Below, in pieces: positions 33,792-46,114 of a DNA stretch of 64,000 bases; positions within the stretch are counted from its first letter, which is position 1; every line of letters starts with the position of its first letter. Source of the DNA: Mucidula mucida (lineage: Eukaryota; Basidiomycota; Agaricomycetes; Agaricales; Physalacriaceae). The notes under the pieces were generated by a model. The model ran no database searches and had not been told where the DNA came from. It was given only the letters and a program-made list of their open reading frames with translations. The DNA lies in the NCBI GenBank assembly GCA_015501055.1, contig JADNYV010000006.1, positions 310,001 to 374,000 on the forward strand. Direction: 5' to 3'. A program made the translations under genes and the position numbers.

Positions 33792-35206
33792 ATGGGTCTT
33801 TTCAATCGCAAAGCACGGCGCGAAGACTCGGGCGACGATGCCAGCAATGGCGAGAACAAGAAAGAGAAGGGCGGCTGGCGACGACCAGCCAGTAAGTTGC
33901 ACTGTTTACCCTGTCCTGTAACGACGACTGGACGAACCAGACACTGCGTTCAAGCAGCAGAGACTCAAGGCCTGGCAGCCCATTCTTACCCCGAAGACCG
34001 TTCTTCCCACCTTCTTCATCCTCGGCATCCTTTTTGGCCCAATAGGTGGCTTATTGATATGGGGCTCATCTCTCGTTTCCGAGATGACTTTCGACTACAC
34101 TCAGTGTCAAAGCCTCGATGCAGTCGAAACTCTCACCGACGATGCCTTCCACGATCTGCCTGCGACAAGTACACCTACAGAATGAAGGACAGCGGTCTCA
34201 ACCCATCCAAACCGCAATACGCCCTATTGAACAACACCAATAATGATACCATCACCGACGTTTCCCAGGAACTGGAGTGCATACTTAGATTCAACGTCCC
34301 CACTGACCTCGATCCCACCGTCCTCATTTACTACAAACTCACCAACTTCTACCAGAACCATCGGCGCTACGTCAAAAGTCTAAATTCTGATCAGCTCAAG
34401 GGTGACTTTGTATCAACGAGCGATTTGGATGATAGTGACTGCAAGCCCCTGGGTACTCGCGACGGGAAAGCCATATATCCTTGCGGGCTCATCGCCAACT
34501 CTTTGTTCAACGGTCAGCACCTGTGACATACTCCTTTTCCCCTCATCGCTAATTCAAAACAGACACTTTCTCCTCACCTGTCCTATTGAACCCTCCGAGC
34601 GGTGTCAGCGCTACCTACGACTTCACTACTGACGATATTTCTTGGCCGGGCGAGGCCAAGAAGTATGCCACGACGCCCATCAGCGAAGATGGCTACAACT
34701 CCGTCAGTGACATTGTACCCCCCCAAACTGGATGAAACGCTTCCCAGATGGCTACACGGACGATAATATCCCCAACTTGAAGACCGATTTCCACTTCCAG
34801 AATTGGATGCGCACGGCCGGTCTTCCCACCTTCACAAAGCTGTACGGTCGGAATGATAATGATGTGATGAGGTCGGGGACGTACCAGATTACTATCGGAA
34901 TGAGTGTGTAGTTTACACATCTCAGATTTCTCGACTGACCGACTTTCCAGATTTCCCCGTTCTTCCATACAGTGGTACCAAGTCAATTGTTATCACGACT
35001 GTGTCCTGGATAGGTGGAAAAAATCCGTTTTTGGGTTGGGCGTATGTCGCAGCGGCCGGACTTTTCGTGTTGTTAGCCGTCTTGGGAACTGCCCGACATC
35101 TCATTAAGCCGAGGTATGGCCGTGTCTGTTCTCACCACTCACATGTTGCTCAACGCTTCATAGACGTCTGGGTGACATGTCGCTCCTCTCGTGGAATCGT
35201 ACATAA
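33792..35206 (+). CDS. CDC50/LEM3-family flippase beta subunit, with two frame breaks
   Basis: CDC50 proteins are obligate partners of P4-ATPases that flip phospholipids in Golgi, endosome and plasma membranes. The first exon gives a basic cytosolic N-terminus. After an intron, [16 protein letters not shown] leads into the first TM ([20 protein letters not shown]) and then [14 protein letters not shown]. The lumenal domain contains [86 protein letters not shown], and the second [22 protein letters not shown]. It ends [18 protein letters not shown]. The frame changes near 34165 (LPAT to YTYRMKD) and at a C7 run at 34718-34724, where one more C would restore PPPNWMKRF. All key family residues are present, so I suspect sequence errors rather than a dead gene. 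Confidence 0.85.
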
Positions 35207-35400
35207 AACACTCATTTACGGACTTTATGACATCGATGTTCTACCTACCGGAGGTGTAAAGGCCATTACGCACTTCTCTCTCCCCTGTACCCTACACGCC
35301 GAGCTCGTCAATCTGGATCTATCACTATTGTTTGTCGCCTCTACACTGAGTCTAATACTATTTATGATGTATCTCCCATGGACGACGGTCAAATGTTCCT

Positions 35401-36658
35401 TCAGTTCGCAGAGTAACCGATTCCTGTGCAGCGAACGACTGTGTGTCCAGAAGGTTCCTCTATGACATCGAATATGGCATCAGTCAATAACTCAGCGACC
35501 CAAATGGCAGTCCTGGGAGGGTCGGTGTTCAGTCGCATCTAGTATGAACGAGAGCAGGCAGACGAACTTTGTGTGAAGCTCCAGGCCACCTTTACCACAT
35601 CGCACCTCAGAAAGACCCTTAGCCAAGGCCATTAGAATGATGATTTGATCTTGAAGGTACTATCGAACAAAGTGTGACTGATTCGAACTGCTGGCCAGGA
35701 GCTACGTACCTCGTCAACGCAGCCATCAGCGTTTAGCCCTCGAAGTAACTCCTCGGCGGCGGCGCGGCCAACGGCTGAAGCTTCCAAACCTTTCTTTCCT
35801 AGCGCGCTTCCGCCGATGATCCCTCCACCTTCAAGTTCTGCCCACAAAACGATACCACTCCCAGCACCAAAAGTATTATCGTTCCTCTCTCGCTTGCTCT
35901 CGATTTCGATAGGTACGTCCTTGAGCTCTGAACTCTCAGCTACCAAGTACTCCTTTGCTCCTTCGACCATACTAGGCCCAATGTGTCCCGGTAAACCAGC
36001 GAGATGCGCTATTCCTCTGATCGCTTTGACCTTGCCACGATCCATAAGCCTTATGGCGTTGAGCGTCCCGGATGTCGGAGAGACTTGCACGAACACTTCT
36101 CCGCCGCCCTTTGGGAAGTATCCGCGCTTCTTGATGTCAAGGTTTACTGATACGCCAAAGTGGTCGCGTATGAACGGGAAGAAGACATGTTGCGTATAGT
36201 CAATTTGGGGCGCGCTTTGCGCGTTTGTGCCGCCTTTGAGAGTGAGCGACGATGGTGAGGGATCTTTGGAGAAGAGAAGGAGGGGGAGTGCGATTTGCAG
36301 GAGGAGTGTGGTCGCGCCCGCGGTGACCGAGTCGCCTGTGTAGTGACCTGGAAGACGGAGCGAGCCAGGAGTGTATTGTATTCCACATGAGCCGTTCTGC
36401 GCCCCATCGAGCTGGGCAGAAGCAATTGTGCTCGCTAATTCGAGACCTGCCATGAGGGCCCTTAGAGATCACTATGGCGCAAAATGTGTAGAGAGACGAA
36501 CCTGTCCTATGTTGATTCTTGAGCCCAGGGGGACGACGCGAGTTGCGTATCTTGTTGATGGAAATCGGTTTGCCGAGCAGCGATGAGAAGGCTATCGAGT
36601 TTCTTAGAATCTGGCCACCCCCCTCGAGGACGCTGCCGTCAATCAAGATGGGAGTCAT
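35401..36658 (-). CDS. RNA 3'-terminal phosphate cyclase (RtcA type)
   Basis: This enzyme converts RNA 3'-phosphate to a 2',3'-cyclic phosphate using ATP, through an enzyme-AMP intermediate. Four exons on the minus strand. It starts ILIDGSVLEGGGQILRNSIA and continues IRNSRRPPGLKNQH. The middle contains YTGDSVTAGATTLLLQIALP, KKRGYFPKGGGEV and GSGIVLWAELEGG. The last exons give DEYLQDQIIILMALAKG and LELHTKTAIWVAELLTD, with the histidine that becomes adenylated in RtcA enzymes. The RCL1 branch lacks that histidine, so this is an active cyclase. The C-terminal exon was found by splicing an intron at about 35513-35567 and stops at 35401-35403. It converges with CDC50. Confidence 0.92.
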
Positions 36659-38810
36659 TGGGAAAGAGGTTGAAACGTCCTGCGACGATCATGCTTTTGA
36701 CTCATGCTGCCATCGGTTGCATACATAGAGTCATCCATCAGAGAGGATTAGCGTTGAATCTATCATGAAGCGATCTCTGGTCTGGCAGTAGTGGCAGTGG
36801 TCAACTTCAGAGTTACACCTGTCACGTGGCAGACTTTCCTTTCCTTTCACCTCATCTCGTACTGTACCAGCTTTGAGCGATGCAGTAAAGCGCCGTGTCT
36901 GTACATAAAAAGGCCACCTATTGGCGTATTCCCGGATTCTATCGTTATGGTCTCTTCAAGTCAACTACAGCGATCTAGTCTTAGCGGAAAAAGGCCTCAA
37001 CGACAAACTTTCTGCGACATCTCAGGACTGGTACCCGCCCTCCCCACGCCGACCTAGTGGGTCCGTCTGTACTCCCGCGTTTTGATCAGTGGATCCTTTC
37101 AAGGTCTTGACTTCGGATAGAATTGGATCATGCTAGTACTATGTCTATAAAGCCCGACATGATGATACAAAAAAGGCGCGCTCCTTGCTCTGTCATCCCA
37201 TGTCGCTTTACATCGTCACGTCACCGGGGACGTTGGAACGATAGCCGTCGTTGTTTACGGGTGGAATTCTTTCTTTTGACGCGTCGGGACGACTAAACAC
37301 AACTTTAATTAGGCCTAGTCTGCAGAATAAACCTTCTGGACGGGAGAAAGGTTTCAACTGCGTCTACGGAGGAGAGAGGGCGAAATCCGGACTGAGCAGG
37401 CGAAAGACGCGTAGAAAAGAGGTCCGCCTACCACCAACAGAGACAGTGGTGGTTGTCAAAAGTTCCTTTTCGATCACCCTCCTGACTGAATCGATAACTG
37501 GCAGCTTTGCCAGTTCTTTAGATTGAAATGGTCTGTCAAACACTTCTTGCGCTCCGGTAGTTCCTCCTCATCGATGTGATAGTCTGATGCTGTTGTGTCT
37601 AGAACAGACAGTAACGCGGCATGATTCTTTCCTTTCACTGTGCTTGAATGGTTCACCAACCTGTATGGATTCACAGCAACGTGGGCCTTCCTTCACTGCT
37701 ATTCTTTACGTGTCCGTGCTGAAACTTGAATTGTTTAGGGAAGGCGTGTGAGTTCCCTTGTACAGTGAGCGAGACTATAACAAGAAACCCAGCTATACAT
37801 CGAGAAATAATCCATTGAAACTGATAATCGGACCCTCTACATCTGGACTTCACCACGTCGCGCCCTCAGAGCTCTCAAACGTTTACTTTTCTAAAGCTTC
37901 GATATCTTGACCCTTGGATTATCGATAATTGAATTCAATTAATTGCTCATGCAGCCTTGAAAGGCTATGTCGGCCAACGGCCCACGTTCGTTATTATCCC
38001 TCACCCATAGAACCCCATTTTTGTAATAGGACGTCCAATCCAAAACCCTTACTAACGTTTACAGGATGGGGTCGGATACATCGCCGTACTCACCGCCGTC
38101 ACCCTTTCAACCTCATTCTGTATCATACGAGCCAAGTTCATTCGGCCAGTAGGAAATCCGAACTGTAGACTGAAATCATGTTTAGGGCCTAGGCGTAACC
38201 TTGGGCTTCGCCTTGTAGCAGAATATGTTGATCAAGATTAGAGGTATGGTACGCGTCCTGATTGGTTGCGCCTGGATTGACACTCACAGAAGCAGCCGCA
38301 GATACGTCCCACAACATATCGGCGGACATGCAGGGCTGAGATGTAAGCTGCTGCCGCGGTGCTGAAAGACAGAGGTAGGGACATGATTGGACAAGTCAAG
38401 ACCGAACGCGCAGTGATCATGATGGCCAGAGCCTGGAGGTTTTAAAGCATATGGGTTTGTACTATCATTGGATTTTCAACACCACTCCGCCGGTTTCCGA
38501 CTTGGAGTTTCGACCCTCCCAGCTCGGTGATTCGTACGTTAAACATGCGAGGCGTATGACTCTCCCGAGGACATTGCTACCTCCGATCTCGACCAGATCC
38601 GCCACCGTCGGTGTGGAGAGAAACGGCTATCCGGCCGACGGAATAGCACGCAATGGAATTGAATGGATGGTAGGAATGAAATGTTTGCTCGCCACGCTGC
38701 CGAGTCGGCTACAAAGCTCTTTTACGTTTCCAGCGCGAAACGTATATATAATATGTACTAGGCCCTCTGCGAGAAATCTTTTACCGTTGTGATACTTGTC
38801 TTGCACGAAA
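36659..38810. other. 2.1 kb intergenic region without a recognised gene
   Basis: The largest gene-free stretch of the window, between the divergent RtcA and NEP1 genes. Open frames are short and show no family motif. One plus-strand frame near 38070-38160 reads GYIAVLTAVTLSTSFCIIRA, which looks membrane-like but has no start or partners. It contains two overlapping palindromes at 37918-37941 and a small hairpin at 37496-37515. A TATA-like run (tatatataata, about 38744-38755) sits 55-65 bp before the NEP1 ATG. Confidence 0.45.
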
Positions 38811-40049
38811 ATGACCGTCGATCTTGTGCAGCCCAACGCCGTTTTAGGGCGTGAGCGTCGTTACTCAGGGTCACTTTGCGGCCGCGATCATCTTTTCCTG
38901 CTCGACCGACTCCATCCGCTACTCCTCGACCGCCCAAAGTCAACCCCCGCAGTACCGCGCTCCGATCTCTACGATATACTCGTCGACGTTAAGATGAACG
39001 ATGAACAAGATCACAAGCCGGACGTGGCCATCTTGAAGAATGCCCAGCGACCCACTCGCCCGCTTCCCGCGCGAGCTGCCAATCCCAATCCATCTATGCT
39101 GCCTGTTCAGGCGCACGTACCCAAGGGCGTTGCGGTGGCACAGGCAAGACGGCTTTTTGTGGTCCTGGAGCAGGCGTGCTTGGAGACGTACCGTATGTCG
39201 AGCGGGAGCGCAAAGAACGGGCGCAAGGGCGGTCCCGAAGGAGAGGTCAAATACACGCTGTTGAACTGCGATGACCATCAGGGTATATTGGCAAAAACAG
39301 GGCGGGATATCGCAGATGCCAGGCCGGACATTACGCACCAGGTCAGTACGATCATGTCGTGCAGGAGAACCATCTCGTTTATCCCTCACAGTGCCTCCTG
39401 ACTTTGCTGGATTCTCCGCTGAACAAGGCTGGGCTGCTGCAGGTGTACATACATACGGCAAAGGGTGTGCTCATTGAAGTGAACCCCACCGTTCGGATAC
39501 CGCGAACGTTCAAACGGTTTAGTGGTCTCATGGGTACGCGCGATCTGATCTTCAGTTTCCTTGTTGATCGTTTCCAGTCCAACTATTACACAAACTGTCA
39601 ATTCGCGGCGTCAATGGCCCTGAAAAACTCTTGAAAGTTATCAAGGTACGTCCTGGCGGCTCTCAATCGGCCAGCCTCTTACTCTCAACAGAATCCCGTT
39701 GTCGATCATTTCCCTCCCAACACCATAAAACTCAGTGCGTTGTTCCATCGCGCTTTGTGTGTATGCTCATGGTATATAGCCCTATCTGGTGATGCGCCAA
39801 CCATCCGACTTTCGACCTACCTCGAGAATATACCCGATACCCACAATATAGCAGTGTTTGTTGGCGCGATGGCACGGGGCCGGGACGACTTTGCTGATGC
39901 CGTTGTTGATGAAAAGATTAGCATCAGTGACTATCCGCTTAGTGCAAGTGTTGCGTGCGGAAAGGTACGTCGTCCAAAGGCGTAAAGGACGTTTGACTGA
40001 CTCGTGACAGTTTTGCTGTGCGTTGGAGGAGATTTGGGACATTATATGA
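38811..40049 (+). CDS. EMG1: rRNA small subunit pseudouridine methyltransferase NEP1/EMG1
   Basis: NEP1 is a SPOUT-class enzyme that N1-methylates a pseudouridine of 18S rRNA and is needed for 40S subunit assembly in the nucleolus. Six exons (38811-39341, 39392-39533, 39578-39645, 39692-39734, 39780-39964, 40011-40049) sum to 1008 nt, or 335 aa. Core motifs are [97 protein letters not shown], and [19 protein letters not shown]. These cover the dimer and SAM-binding trefoil-knot elements. The N-terminal ~120 residues are an extension rich in Pro and Arg, of low conservation. The ATG at 38811 is the first in frame. Confidence 0.95.
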
Positions 40050-40304
40050 GTCCCCACATCCGATGCAAATGCTATGGCATTCGTTACTGATATGTATTGT
40101 GGTTAATTGTTGTATTCCTATTGCTGCAAATGTATTTTAGAGGACCCTACGTTATGGAGCCGGGCCCCTCTCGCATGACCCCTCCCGTGCACTTTGGCTT
40201 GTCTCCATCATCACTACCCGTCATCACATTCTTTCCATCATTTCTCTCCTTTTAATCATATACATTCACTTGGACTTGCACTATCATTTTACCTAACGAG
40301 CGCA

Positions 40305-41331
40305 ATGGCCACCGTAACGATAACACAGCCGGTCCAGACGACTGTTACACTAGTGTCAATGTCGAACGATGTACACAAGCCTGCACCGGGAAGGCTGGGC
40401 AATCTCACGGATACACAATCAAAAGCCCTGGATACTCTAAAGACGGAGATCAAGGCGGAGGGATGGTTCGTAGAGGAGAGAATGGACGACCACATGCTGC
40501 TCCGGTGAGTATTGACCTGCTAAAGGAGTCTGCGTCTTGACAATCGTCCCAGATTCCTACGGGCACGCAAATTTGATGTTGCATTGGCCAAGAAGATGCT
40601 CAAGGAGTGCGAAGAGTGGCGCAAGGAGTTTGGCATAGATGAGCTCATGAAGTGAGTGCTTTGTGGCGCACGACCCAAGTGTATAACTCCACCTCTTCAA
40701 GGACCTTTGAGTTCAAGGAGAAGGCTGAGGTCGACAAGTACTATCCCCAGTACTACCATAGAATGGACAAGGCACGTCCTAGTCTCGTCTCATTCGGCCT
40801 CCACTCACCGTTCCTTAGGACGGTCAACCGATCTACATTGAACGCCTTGGAAAGCTCGACATGAAAGCACTCTACGCGGCGACAACGCAAGAGCGTGTCA
40901 TCCAGCGTCTCGTCTACGAATACGAGCGTTTCCTGACCGAGCGCATACCCGCGTGCACGAAAACCGTCGGCCGCCCAGTAGAGACGTCCTGCACCATCCT
41001 CGATCTCCACAACGTCTCGCTCAGCAACTTTGTCGCCGTCAAGGACTATGTCAAGCAGGCGTCGGCCATTGGCCAGAACCGCTATCCAGAGTGCATGGGC
41101 AAGTTCTACATCATCAATGCGCCGTGGGCGTTTAGCACGGTGTGGCGCTTATCAAGCCGTGGCTCGACGAGGTCACCGTCAGCAAGGTTGATATCATCGG
41201 CTCGGATTACAAGGCCAAGCTCTGGCCAGATACCGAAGGAGAGCCTGCCCAAAGAGTTTGGAGGATCTTGCGAGTGTCCCGGCGGTTGCTCTTTGAGCGA
41301 TGCAGGACCGTGGAATGAGTCTAGTGCTTGA
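40305..41331 (+). CDS. SEC14: SEC14-like phosphatidylinositol/phosphatidylcholine transfer protein, frame broken near 3' end
   Basis: SEC14 exchanges PI and PC and supports PI4P production for Golgi secretion. Starts at ATG 40305. After an N-terminal extension come [20 protein letters not shown] (CRAL-TRIO-N), [47 protein letters not shown]-like [16 protein letters not shown], and [12 protein letters not shown]. The frame then shifts (about 41145), and [20 protein letters not shown] is read in another frame. It returns at about 41222 to [20 protein letters not shown], with the conserved CECPGGC end, stop 41329-41331. Two compensating indels 26 codons apart in an otherwise essential gene point to sequence error. 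If real, the lipid-binding core would be scrambled for 26 residues only. Confidence 0.85.
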
Positions 41332-41553
41332 TGATTCTACGGTTCGAGGTTCGTCTTCTGTCCCCGCCAGGTTGTAATCCTGCTAATCTGCCTGTAGACT
41401 TTTTGCCTTGGGGGGTTTACATACGCATATTGTTATAATGAATGCTTCAATATACCTTTTAATTAGAAGTGCAAAAGATCTAGACGGAATCTTCAAGAGG
41501 CAATACAGTATATATATTTACAGATAGTACAGTACAAATGTCCATGAAACAGT

Positions 41554-42279
41554 TTAGTGACCTCCCAGTGCCCGCGTCAAGTCTTCGTACTTCTGCGCCT
41601 CCTGCTTGGCCTCGACCATCGTGTTACTGAGCCTCTCTTTCCGTATCTCCAACCGATGCTCCATGCCCATAACCAAAAGCTTGATCCTCTCGATAACCTC
41701 GGCAGATACAGCATTCTCCCCTCCTCCTCCTCCTGCAGACTTGTGACTTTGCGGCGACTTGAGTGACAGCGAGATGGACGACGAGTTGTGCGGCAGCTCG
41801 AGGTTGGCCTGCCAGTTCTCGCCTGCGAACCGCGCGAGCTCCCTCTCGAGCATCTTTTCGCGCGTCTTGCCACTGTGCCCGGGTGTAAGTAATGTGAGAA
41901 CAACGATATTGCTCCCTTACCGTTCCATCTCAGACATGCAGCGCTCGTTCTCGCGCTGGGTTCCTTCTAGGAGCAGCTCGAGGTCTTTGTACTCCTTCCG
42001 CAGCTCCTGGACGGTCTCCAACGGTGGTCTCTGCGCTAGTTGCGCCTGTAGCGACTGGACTTGGGTTTGCAACTAAGCCGATTCAGTTTTTTGGAGATTG
42101 CTGGTGGATTCTTGAGGTCGACGCACCCTGTCGCATTCCCGATCTCGGTCCAGCAGTTGTTTGCGAAGGACGTCTTCATTCGTTTCGTTGCCCTCTCTCA
42201 GCACACCGAGGTCGTCTGAGGAAAGTGCTAGCGAGGGCCGGGTGCTGTGGTGGTGTCTCAAGCTCTGTGCGCGCTTCAT
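41554..42279 (-). CDS. coiled-coil protein, function unknown
   Basis: Three exons on the minus strand, about 195 aa. The N-terminus (MKRAQSLRHHHSTRPSLALS) is basic and serine-rich. Residues from about 45 on form a coiled coil (LQTQVQSLQAQLAQRPPLET, then VQELRKEYKDLELLLEGTQR). A serine-rich linker and a Gly run (AGGGGGEN) precede a second helical part (VIERIKLLVMGMEHRLEIRK). It ends in KYEDLTRALGGH. No enzyme or named domain recognised. It converges with SEC14, their stops being 223 bp apart. Confidence 0.7.
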
Positions 42280-42463
42280 CGTGAGGGTCGTTAGTGAACG
42301 TGGCTTCGGCGGAGGCAACCAGTGTCACGCGACTATCACATGTACTCTTCGCAACTACAGGAATCGACAACTACACATGTATATACATTAAAGGGTGAGT
42401 ACAGTACAACATAAAAGAAGGAGGGTATTCAAACACGAAGTACATCTACGAGAAACGTATTGT

Positions 42464-44669
42464 TCACCGTCCAAAGACTGCATTGTCGGCTTTGATGAGG
42501 TCCGCGCCACGCTCAGCGAAGAGGTAGATTGGTTCTTGGGTGTGTCCGTTCGGTAGGAAGGGCTATCAAAACGAATCAGTAAATCTGAGAAGAGTGGATT
42601 TCAGAAGACGTACAAGGACCGAACCATCTACAACGCGGAGGCCTTCCACCTTCTTGACTTTCAAGTTGGGGTCAACAACACCCCAGCTTGCGGATTTCGG
42701 AGACATCATCGCGGTAGAGATAGGGTGGAAGAAGGTGGCGGCATTGTTGCGCATATACGTATCAATGCCTGCATCATCCGTCGCAGACGCAAAGTCACCA
42801 TACGGCCCAATAACATAGTCCTCCCAAGGCGAAGCCGCGGTGAAACGCTGGATCGTCTTAACCGACTCGCGAAGGGCGAACGCGTCCCACTCGGTGCTGA
42901 GGAAATTCGGGTTGATGAGAGGCTTGCCAAACGGATCCGTGTCGGCGAGCTTCAACCAGCCACCTGAACACAGCACATCAGAAGACGCCATTTCAAAAGG
43001 GTTAGTGGCTCACGGGAGGTGGGAGAGATCACAGTTGTCGTCAAGGTCATAAAGCTGCCAGTGTCAGGTGCCGGGACACCAGGCTGCACCCACAAGTTCT
43101 GACGGCAAACATGTCAGCAAGTGATCAGCGCTTTTGCTTTGAACATACCGAAACTACGAACTCAATGTGAGCAGCGTTAGGACCCGCAGCAGGATCAGCC
43201 ATGTTGTCAAAGATAGACGAGTTGTCTGGGAGTCTCAAAAAGGCGATATGATTCGCCACACCGTCAACCAGAGGTCCAGTTTGGTTGGCCGACCATTCTC
43301 CAATCGCAGATACAAGATTGTTGCCCCGGAACACGTCGTCAAAGCTGTCGCTGCCTTGTACCGAGTACACCGACGCAAGGAGAGGATGATCACTGAGGTT
43401 CTTGCCTACAGATGGGTTGTCGACGATGGTTTTGATGCCAAGTTGAGAGAGGTCGGCCTTGTCACCAATGCCCGACAACATGAGCAGCATGGGCGTGTTG
43501 ATTGAACCAGCCGAGAGAACGATTTCCTTGGTGGCGTTGACAGTGTAAGTCTTGCTACTTGAGCTCGTCTGGTACTTCACGCAATGGAAAGAGGGAAGGC
43601 CGCTCTTCGTTCCTGTCTGGACCAACTTGGTCGCGGTGGCACCAATGAGGACGTGTAGGTTCGGCCTGTTGATGTAGTCGGGACTAAGGTAAGAGGTTGC
43701 AGCGCTGCTCCGTACTGCTCCAGTCCCAACTGTTGATTGCGACCAAGCTGTGGGCGTTTAGGTTACCGCAGGTGAGGTCAATAGTGTCAGCTTACCAACA
43801 CCAAGAACGCTTCCGTCGTTGGGGTCGGTGTTGAACGGGAATTCATCGGCGAGTTCAACCGTGGTGTCCAAAACCCGTTGATCAATAGCAGTTCCATGTC
43901 CTGGTAGGCTGACCTGGAGGATACCACTAGTTCCATGGGCTGAAGGATTGTATTCGCCGCTGGTATCATGGTTGTCTGCAGGAGCAACGAAGGATTCGTG
44001 CTTTTGCAACGTTGAGAGATGAGAGAATATACGGCCACCAATCAAACTTACCCTTGCGATAAACTTTTGCATGCTATCCCAAGACCAGCCACTGTCGCCT
44101 GAATAAGAGGCATATCGATCAAAGTCGTCCTTTGATCCACGAGTGAACACCATGTAGTCTACGACCCACATCCATCAGGAAAGGACTGTCGACCGACAGA
44201 ACCTGTTACTTACTGACTGAACTGCTGCCACCCAGCATGCGTCCTCTGGCATATGGTAGTGAGCGCCCAGCATAGCCATCGATCGCGACCGTTGAATAAT
44301 TGAAGTCATAAATAGTATTTGGAACGAGTGAGGGGCCCAAGAGAGGGATAATAGAAGCGGTGACGCCCTCGTTGCTATCACAAGGAGGTCAGCGGCCACA
44401 CTTGGGACGCGTCAACAACCTACCTGACACCCGCCTCAAGGACAAGGACGTTGACACTAGACTTCTCTGTGAGGCGGTTGGCCACAACAGCACCACCAAT
44501 GCCACCTAAGAGGAACGATGAGTGCAAACAATTGAACTGGTGTCAACATACCACCAATTACGACGTAGTCAAAAGTAGTTTTAGGCAATTGAGAGGGCGA
44601 AGTGTATAGCGCAGCCCATGAAGGAATGACGGATGTTGCAAGGAGTAAGAAAGTTTTTGACAGGACCAT
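42464..44669 (-). CDS. secreted GMC oxidoreductase, aryl-alcohol-oxidase-like (AA3)
   Basis: FAD enzymes of this branch oxidise aromatic alcohols or sugars and provide H2O2 for lignocellulose decay. Minus strand, ATG 44669 to TGA 42464-42466. The signal peptide is MVLSKTFLLLATSVIPSWA. The FAD fold begins DYVVIGGG and continues VVANRLTEKSSVNVLVLEAG. RGRMLGGSSSVNYMVFTRGS is GMC signature 1, and LSAGSINTPMLLMLSGIGDK signature 2. Near the C-terminus, NAATFFHPISTAMMSPKSAS carries the first catalytic histidine and PFLPNGHTQEPIYLFAERGA the second. About six introns; I joined exons by motif rather than by a complete phase check. Substrate cannot be told from sequence; aryl-alcohol oxidase is the closest familiar group. 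Confidence 0.9.
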
Positions 44670-44718
44670 GATGGAGAGAGAACCCGATGACCACAAGAAA
44701 AACACAGGAAAGCAGACC

Positions 44719-44725
44719 TTTATAC
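44719..44725 (-). promoter_or_regulatory. TATA box of the AA3 GMC gene
   Basis: TATAAAG on the minus strand, about 50 bp upstream of the ATG at 44669. Confidence 0.5.
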
Positions 44726-46114
44726 CGATGAGAACTTGGGTACGTTAACAAGCGTTCAGGCACTATAGGCAGCCCAAGGATCAGGCTCGTCTGATGTGCG
44801 ATGTGATGGGAATGTCGAAAAAAAAAGATTGCCAGCTTCTTTGATGAGAGACTTGTTCGTCAACAGGGCATACATTCCAAGGAACAAGCGCCGTCAAAGA
44901 TAGGACAGGAAGACACAGAAGCCTCGAAGATGGCAGTTGATAGACAGTGGGCGACAGAAGCAGTCAGCGTTGTTCATACAGAGTTAGGGACAGTATTTGC
45001 TCGGTTCCGGACTCAGTTTACAGATGATAGAGAGAAGGATGGGCATGTGGTAGTGAAGAAAGCGTGTTGCGTTACTCGAGCCCATCAGACTGAACTAACA
45101 GAGTGACCAAGAAAACGGGGTCGATAACCACCGGACGAGTGCAAGTAAGTGCCAAATTTGCAGGGAGATGGACGTGTGCGCGCAGCGGTCATATGCATGC
45201 ATCTTGAGACCAGATTCATGGAACATCTTGGACCTGAAGCGGAGGAAGATAGATCTGGTGCTGACTGAATACAGAGCTCGTAGGCTAGTCAATCCGGGGT
45301 TTCGTAGTAAGCTGGTAGTAAGTTGAGATGATGCGGAACGCACTTACTGATGTTATCGGGAAAAGCATATGGGATTCGCCATAATACTGCGTCCGAGCCG
45401 CTCATCGTCTTGTCAAAATGAGAAGTTTTGAGCTGTTGGTGGCGTCACATTTTGAAACGCGACGGTCTAGAAGAGTCACGTAATTGAAGGCGCGGTCTTG
45501 AGGCGGGAATATGGTCATCGGTCGGTTTTAGGCTGATATGGTAGATAGCGTCTCTTCTGACCCACGATACTTACCAGCTGACTGTATGGTCGCCGCAAAA
45601 CGGAGCATGAGTGAGCTGCACCAGCTGCTTCCCAGAGCGTGATTCGCGAAGAATGCTTGCTTTGCGGCGTGGTAGAGGTTAAGTGAAGACTCGAAAAACT
45701 GAGTTGAGAAGCGGTAAGACTGGTTGGTTCATAAGAAATTCGTGGACTCAGATTGACAGCTGGATTTTGGTGTGAAAGGTTCCAATACATCGCGTCTGGT
45801 GAAAATAGTAGCTGGAAGAATAGAGCAAAAGGAGAGACGCTAACCATCGGACCGAGAGACCGAATTTCAATATCAAATTTGCCGCTGTTTGGTAGGACTT
45901 CTGCCCCACACTTTTCTCACCAATTCGTTGGGGTAAAATTGCAAGTGTGGCGTCGTGTAGAAAGCACGTAGTTTGCAGTGTGAATCAAGACCATGGTTAT
46001 GCAAAATTATGAGTTATGTAGATTATATCCGGTCATCAAAGAGCGCTCTCGACCCTTGGGATGTACGCGGTGGTATACGCCCTGGTCCACCACCAGGATT
46101 GCGTTTCGTGAGTA
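44726..46114. other. intergenic, possible unrecognised small gene
   Basis: About 1.4 kb. A minus-strand ATG at about 45407 opens SGSDAVLWRIPYAFPDN, with a plausible donor after it and TYELCIQSAPDLSSSASGP beyond a 60 bp intron. Another minus-strand stretch near 45600-45790 is serine-rich. Neither has a family match, so I do not call a gene. Confidence 0.3.

Noticed and set aside
38940..39461. 173-codon open frame on the minus strand
   Set aside because: It is antisense to exon 1 of NEP1, whose product is strongly conserved. The frame has no family features.
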